Below, one piece after another: positions 3,780-6,998 of a stretch of DNA of 6,998 nucleotides (the stretch's first letter is position 1; every line of letters starts with the position of its first letter). Below the pieces are notes generated by a model. It made no database searches and was not told the origin of the DNA. It saw only the letters and a program-made list of their open reading frames with translations. The stretch lies in contig JASHRR010000069.1 in assembly GCA_030037185.1 (NCBI GenBank), positions 1-6,998 of the forward strand. Reading direction: 5' to 3'. Origin of the DNA: Xanthobacteraceae bacterium (GTDB taxonomy: Bacteria; Pseudomonadota; Alphaproteobacteria; Rhizobiales; Xanthobacteraceae). Both the position numbers and the translations under genes were made by a program.

Positions 3780-5555
3780 ATGCGACCAGTGAAACGCGTT
3801 CTTTTGGGATCGGCGGCGGGTATTTTTACGGTGGCGGGTGCACAGGCGGCTGATCTGCCGACGAAGGCTCAGCCGGTTGAATATGTGAAGGCCTGCAGCC
3901 TTTATGGGGCGGGTTTCTGGTATGTTCCCGGGACCGACACCTGCATCAAGATCGGCGCTTTTGCACGACTGCAGATGGGCTACGGCGCTGGCGGCGGCGG
4001 CGGCTTTGTTGGCGGCAGCAACGTCCAACCGGGCACAGGCGACTTCGGCGGCGCGCTCGATCGTACCACCAACATGTTCAACTTCCAGTCGCGTGGCGCG
4101 GTCAGCTTCGATATGCGCCAGCAGACCGAATACGGCACGCTGCGCTCCTACATTGACGTCGGTGCGAGCGTTCAGTCCAACCCGGGTGGTTACGGCGGCG
4201 GCGCCACCACCGCACCTCTCGGCCCCAGCCAGAGCTACGGCTCGACCACCGTGTACATGGACCGCGCTTTCCTTCAATTCGCCGGCTTCACGGCGGGCCG
4301 TATCCGGTCGTTCTTCGACATGGTCAACCCCGGCGCTTATTCGATCGCCACGCAGCGCTTTAGCGGCGACACCGGGGCCGTCGGCATCACGGGCATTGCC
4401 TATACGTGGCAACTCGGCGGCGGCCTGTCAGCGAGCCTTTCGCTTGAGGATGGCGGCTTTGGCACCGGCGGCCGCGGCCGGTCCACCGTCAACCTCTCCG
4501 GCGGAAGCGGTCCGATCGGCGAGAGCGACGTGACTTCCGCATTCGGGCTCGACACCGTATGGCCAGACAACAAGGGCCAACAGATGTTCGATCCCGTCTT
4601 CAACCTCCGCCTCGATCAGAACTGGGGGTTTGTCGGCGCCTCGTTCGCGCTGCATGACGCCAGCGGCGGCTATTACGGCTCGGGCTACAACTGCGCCACG
4701 CCTAGCGCCCAAGGATTGGGGGGAGCAAATACGGCACTTTGCGGCTCCAATAACGTTCCGGCAAACTCCTCTCCCCCCTACTTCCCGGCGAACACTCCGA
4801 CGCCACCCAACGGCAATGCGGTGAGCGGTCATCCGGGCGATGTCTATGGGTGGGCCTCATCCTTGGGCTTCACTGTGGTCAACCCCTTCGGCCTGGCAGG
4901 CGACAGCGTGGGCGCGCAAGGGGTCTACAGCGTGGGCGCCATTGGCTACAACACAACCAATTGGGGTCCCTACGCCATCTATGGTTCCGGCAACAATATG
5001 GGGATGAGCTATCTGGTCGATGGCATCTTCAACACCAACACCCCGGTCTATCTCACGCATAACTGGAGCGCTGTCGCCTACTTCGAGCACGTTTGGACGC
5101 CGCAGTGGAGGACATCCATTTACGGCGGCGCACTGGGAACCGACTTCGGTAGTGGAGCGATCGCTCAGATCTGCGGCGTCCCGAGTGAGCCGGTCGGGTT
5201 TAGCGGCGGCTTTAATGCGGTGTTCATGAATGCAAACACCCCCGGTTTCTCGACCAACCAATCCAAGCCAGGAGTGATCAATTCGTTCAAGGGCAATGTG
5301 TCAAACTGCAATCCCAATTCCAGCTGGACGCAGTTGGGCACTCGGACGATGTGGAATCCGGTGCCGGACCTGGATGTCGGTTTCGATGTGGGCTGGGTGC
5401 ATCTCAATACGGCGTTTGCCGGTATGGCCAATTTGAATGCGTTCGGTACGCCCTTCCAGCAGAACGCCACCGGCCGGCCGGGAGGCCTTTACACGATCGA
5501 CAACCAGGATATTTACAGCGTCCTGTTCCGCATCCAGCGCAACTTCCTGTACTGA
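3780..5555 (+). CDS. Outer-membrane porin, Porin_2 family
   Basis: A 591-residue trimeric-type beta-barrel porin for passive diffusion of small hydrophilic solutes. ATG at 3780 is chosen because an AGGGGAGGGG ribosome site ends five bases upstream and because it gives a clean signal peptide: MRPVKR, a short hydrophobic core, then AQA, with cleavage before ADLP (residue 24). The mature start carries the alphaproteobacterial Porin_2 hallmarks CSLYG (39-43) and PGTDTCIKIG (50-59), and TEYGTLRSYID follows at 116-126. The protein ends in alternating strand residues, SVLFRIQRNFLY, with a terminal aromatic residue as needed for barrel insertion. Six cysteines (39, 55, 305, 321, 465, 510) could make three disulfides. 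It is long for the family (bradyrhizobial members about 480-530, Brucella Omp2b about 360, from memory), the extra length lying in Gly-, Ser- and Pro-rich loops near 69-92, 130-150, 225-245 and 325-350. It is monocistronic, with its own promoter region and terminator. Confidence 0.96.
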   Translation: MRPVKRVLLGSAAGIFTVAGAQAADLPTKAQPVEYVKACSLYGAGFWYVPGTDTCIKIGAFARLQMGYGAGGGGGFVGGSNVQPGTGDFGGALDRTTNMFNFQSRGAVSFDMRQQTEYGTLRSYIDVGASVQSNPGGYGGGATTAPLGPSQSYGSTTVYMDRAFLQFAGFTAGRIRSFFDMVNPGAYSIATQRFSGDTGAVGITGIAYTWQLGGGLSASLSLEDGGFGTGGRGRSTVNLSGGSGPIGESDVTSAFGLDTVWPDNKGQQMFDPVFNLRLDQNWGFVGASFALHDASGGYYGSGYNCATPSAQGLGGANTALCGSNNVPANSSPPYFPANTPTPPNGNAVSGHPGDVYGWASSLGFTVVNPFGLAGDSVGAQGVYSVGAIGYNTTNWGPYAIYGSGNNMGMSYLVDGIFNTNTPVYLTHNWSAVAYFEHVWTPQWRTSIYGGALGTDFGSGAIAQICGVPSEPVGFSGGFNAVFMNANTPGFSTNQSKPGVINSFKGNVSNCNPNSSWTQLGTRTMWNPVPDLDVGFDVGWVHLNTAFAGMANLNAFGTPFQQNATGRPGGLYTIDNQDIYSVLFRIQRNFLY

Positions 5556-5573
5556 TCCTGCGGTCCGCAAGAC

Positions 5574-5601
5574 CCCCCGGCAGAAATGCCGGGGGTGTTT
5601 T
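5574..5601 (+). terminator. Intrinsic terminator of the porin gene
   Basis: CCCCCGGCA (5574-5582) and TGCCGGGGG (5587-5595) form a perfect 9-bp stem with a GAAA tetraloop, followed by TGTTTT. It starts 18 bp after the porin stop codon. Confidence 0.9.
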
Positions 5602-5607
5602 GATCTG

Positions 5608-5636
5608 GGGCGGCAGCCCTCTCCTTGCTGCTGCCC
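5608..5636 (+). terminator. Second hairpin just after the porin terminator
   Basis: GGGCGGCAGC (5608-5617) and GCTGCTGCCC (5627-5636) form a 10-bp stem with one G-U pair and a 9-nt loop. It follows the main terminator by six bases but has no T-tract. It may act as a backup terminator or a 3'-end stabiliser of read-through transcripts. Confidence 0.35.
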
Positions 5637-5813
5637 GTTCGTATGCGAGGCCTCTCCCCCGCATGCTACCGCAGTTTAGGGCTATGCGGTTTACGACAGA
5701 TTGCTCTCGCTATCCGGTCAGCGGACGTCCACGCAAGGCTCGGCTGGTGGGCCGCGAGCACGCTGCTTAGCGGGGGACGCGCGCGGGTTTTTGTGGTTAT
5801 CTGTGTCGTTCGC

Positions 5814-5882
5814 GGGAGCGGGGCGTGCGGCGCTCCCCCGATGGCCCCGAGGCCTTCACGGGGCCAGGGTCCTGTTGGCCCC
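5814..5882 (+). promoter_or_regulatory. Hairpin-rich leader with two mutually exclusive stems
   Basis: First hairpin: GGGAGCG (5814-5820) with CGCTCCC (5831-5837). Then three arms: TGGCCCCG (5842-5849), CGGGGCCA (5859-5866) and TGGCCCC (5876-5882). The middle arm can pair with either outer arm, giving stems of about 8 bp with short loops, but not with both. Such a switch 40 bases ahead of the start at 5922 resembles an attenuator or translational control leader. GC-rich chance pairing is the main alternative. The rest of the 366-bp gap from 5556, apart from the two hairpins after the porin, shows nothing notable. Confidence 0.35.
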
Positions 5883-5921
5883 TGCCGCGCGTCGATCGAC
5901 CCGGGCGCCCGCAGGTGGACC

Positions 5922-6245
5922 ATGATAACGATGTCAGTCGCCAGGATCGCGGAGAGTCTGCAGCGCGATTTCCGAACCGCGGCCAGTCAGCTTCGGCAAA
6001 CCGGCAGGCGATTGAGGACCACGTCTCGAAATTATCTCGACGCCGCCGACATAATCGACAAGTGGGCCGCAACCGTGAACGATATTCGACCGGATCTGCT
6101 GGTCACCTATCACGAACTCATGATCGGCCCTGCCGACCGCGAGCGGCACGCCGAATTGCTTCGCCAGATTGCGTTTAAGGGAACCGCGAAAACCGCAAGC
6201 CAATACGTTTGCGCCTACATAAGTGACCGCACAGGCGGAGGTTGA
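5922..6245 (+). CDS. Hypothetical 107-residue soluble protein
   Basis: I do not recognise this protein. Codon use is that of a real gene from about 5931 to the TGA at 6243-6245. The frame stays open to 5625, but the upstream part reads as non-coding. ATG at 5922 has AGGTGG at 5913-5918, three bases away; ATG at 5931 (104 residues) has the same site at 12 bases, so the start is ambiguous. The N-terminal half (residues 4-52) is a run of helical, basic sequence: RIAESLQRDFRTAASQLRQ, RRLRTTSRN, then DAADIIDKWAATVNDIRPDL. A Tyr/His/Met-containing segment (TYHELMIG, 62-69) follows, then a second charged helix (72-84) and a short end with a single Cys97. There is no signal peptide or membrane segment. 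Overall charge is mildly basic. It stands alone, and no neighbour hints at its function. Confidence 0.7.
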   Translation: MITMSVARIAESLQRDFRTAASQLRQTGRRLRTTSRNYLDAADIIDKWAATVNDIRPDLLVTYHELMIGPADRERHAELLRQIAFKGTAKTASQYVCAYISDRTGGG

Positions 6246-6824
6246 CTTATTACAGGCCGGGCTATCGCGGCTCCCTTTCTTGCTCAAGCTTACCCTTCCA
6301 TCCGTGCTGCGTGTTCATACCTGAAGGTTGGAAGCGGCCAATTAGTTCGTGCAGGCGCGGTCTCCTTAGGTCGGAGATATCTGTTTCCGCCCCCTTTCGT
6401 CTGGCGGTGCCTTAGTAGTCGCCAGAAATTTGAGTGAATCGACTTCGACACCCATTTCGTTCACAAGACGCGGCTGAGGGACACTGAAGGCAGCACTTCA
6501 GATTTCCAAGTCGCCTGAGCCCGCGAGGCCGCGAAGGTATCGACGTGATTGGGTCACATTGGAACGTGCAGCAAACAGAAGTCTGACCATGACTCCAGCC
6601 CCGAAAGGCGCCAGGTCAGCGAAGGCTAACCGTGCGCACCCGCCCCAGTCGAAAGCGGCCATTGCCGATTCCGATCGCTTTAATCGGTTGGCCGAGTGTT
6701 TTCCCTCCCTCAGCCGACGGAAGGGAGGGGGGGCAGCTCGGGGGAGCGTGCTGCCAGGTGCTGAGGCGCCACATCGCCCGATCACCATCGACCCCCGCCC
6801 GCAACTTGGAGGGGAACGGCGCCC
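6246..6824. other. Intergenic region, 579 bp
   Basis: No gene can be supported. Three small perfect inverted repeats lie in the left half: TCTCC-N7-GGAGA (6361-6377), TCTGGCG-N13-CGCCAGA (6400-6426) and CTGAAG-N6-CTTCAG (6484-6501). From about 6560 both strands are open, with residues unlike a folded protein. This part may belong to a dispersed intergenic repeat of bradyrhizobia, but that is recalled only vaguely. CCCTCCCT (6703-6710) and AGGGAGGG (6722-6729) form a further 8-bp stem ahead of the nucleotidase gene. Confidence 0.5.
6400..6426 (+). terminator. Inverted repeat TCTGGCG-N13-CGCCAGA
   Basis: A perfect 7-bp inverted repeat about 155 bp after the stop of the 107-residue gene, followed by AAATTTG rather than a T-run. 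It could be a weak terminator for that gene or a protein-binding site. Confidence 0.25.
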
Positions 6825-6998
6825 ATGACCCCGGCTCCTTTGCCCTGCCTCAGCGCGCGCCTCGCGCCGCGCGTCTTTGATCGCGTCGATACCTGGGTGT
6901 TCGACCTCGACAACACGCTCTATCCGCATCACCTCAACCTTTGGCAGCAGGTCGATGAGCGCATTCGCAACTACATAGCAAAATTCCTCGACACCACT
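6825..6998 (+). CDS. Pyrimidine 5'-nucleotidase, HAD superfamily (5' part only)
   Basis: The first 58 codons of a gene that continues past the right edge. The segment WVFDLDNTLYPH (residues 24-35) is HAD motif I: Asp27 is the expected nucleophile that forms a phospho-aspartate, and Asp29 the general acid/base, in the DxDxT signature. The following LNLWQQVDERIRNYI is typical of the SDT1-like pyrimidine 5'-nucleotidase branch (HAD subfamily IA), which dephosphorylates UMP/CMP-type nucleotides in the cytoplasm. Motifs II-IV lie outside the window. ATG at 6825 is chosen because the preceding GGAGG (6808-6812) is the only ribosome site, though its 12-base gap is long. In bradyrhizobia this gene usually sits near argB and dapD, from memory; here an apparently unrelated porin and small genes lie to its left. 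Confidence 0.92.
   Translation, partial: MTPAPLPCLSARLAPRVFDRVDTWVFDLDNTLYPHHLNLWQQVDERIRNYIAKFLDTT

Noticed and set aside
3663..4412. 249-residue minus-strand frame opposite the porin start
   Set aside because: It is antisense to the clear porin gene and Ala/Arg-rich, as expected from reading GC-rich codons backwards; no domain is visible.
6498..6932. 144-residue minus-strand frame at the right edge
   Set aside because: It overlaps the start of the nucleotidase gene on the other strand and has a residue mix typical of a shadow frame; no ribosome site fits.
1..6998. CRISPR array, tRNA, rRNA, insertion sequence or prophage
   Set aside because: I saw no regularly spaced repeats, no tRNA cloverleaf, no rRNA-like sequence, no transposase or integrase motif and no terminal inverted repeats.

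Overview
The window looks like chromosomal DNA of a GC-rich alphaproteobacterium of the order Hyphomicrobiales, most likely Bradyrhizobium or a close relative (Rhodopseudomonas, Afipia). The two firm family matches support this. One is a large Porin_2-type outer-membrane porin with the N-terminal hallmark seen in bradyrhizobial porins (cleavage after AQA, then ADLP, then CSLYG and PGTDTCIKIG). The other is the start of a HAD-type pyrimidine 5'-nucleotidase of the kind found in those genera. Genus assignment is inference from recalled family patterns; no search was run.

Layout from left to right: positions 1-60 may hold the last codons of a gene entering from the left. Positions 61-424 are non-coding and carry a 20-bp tandem repeat. 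A small two-helix membrane protein follows on the plus strand (425-724). A short convergent gap with a hairpin separates it from two minus-strand genes: a HEAT-repeat protein (810-1646) and, upstream of it, a 62-residue GcrA-like helix-turn-helix protein (1772-1960). The upstream region of the latter holds a perfect DnaA-box sequence and a GANTC methylation site inside an inverted repeat. Diverging to the right is a two-gene unit of unknown function (about 2248-2897) whose genes overlap by 4 nt. Positions 2898-3779 contain no gene I can defend, but include a possible terminator, an AT-rich island, inverted repeats and the probable porin promoter and leader. The porin (3780-5555) ends at a strong intrinsic terminator. 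A hairpin-rich leader precedes a 107-residue orphan gene (5922-6245). A 580-bp stretch without a supported gene follows, then the nucleotidase gene runs off the right edge.

The only functional grouping suggested by sequence is the minus-strand pair. A GcrA-like protein has DnaA-box and GANTC signals upstream, and the HEAT-repeat protein downstream begins with QLDLF, which matches the sliding-clamp-binding consensus QL[SD]LF. A link to replication or the cell cycle is a hypothesis, not a demonstrated function. The porin and the nucleotidase are ordinary housekeeping-type genes; the remaining small genes are conserved-looking or orphan proteins that I cannot name.
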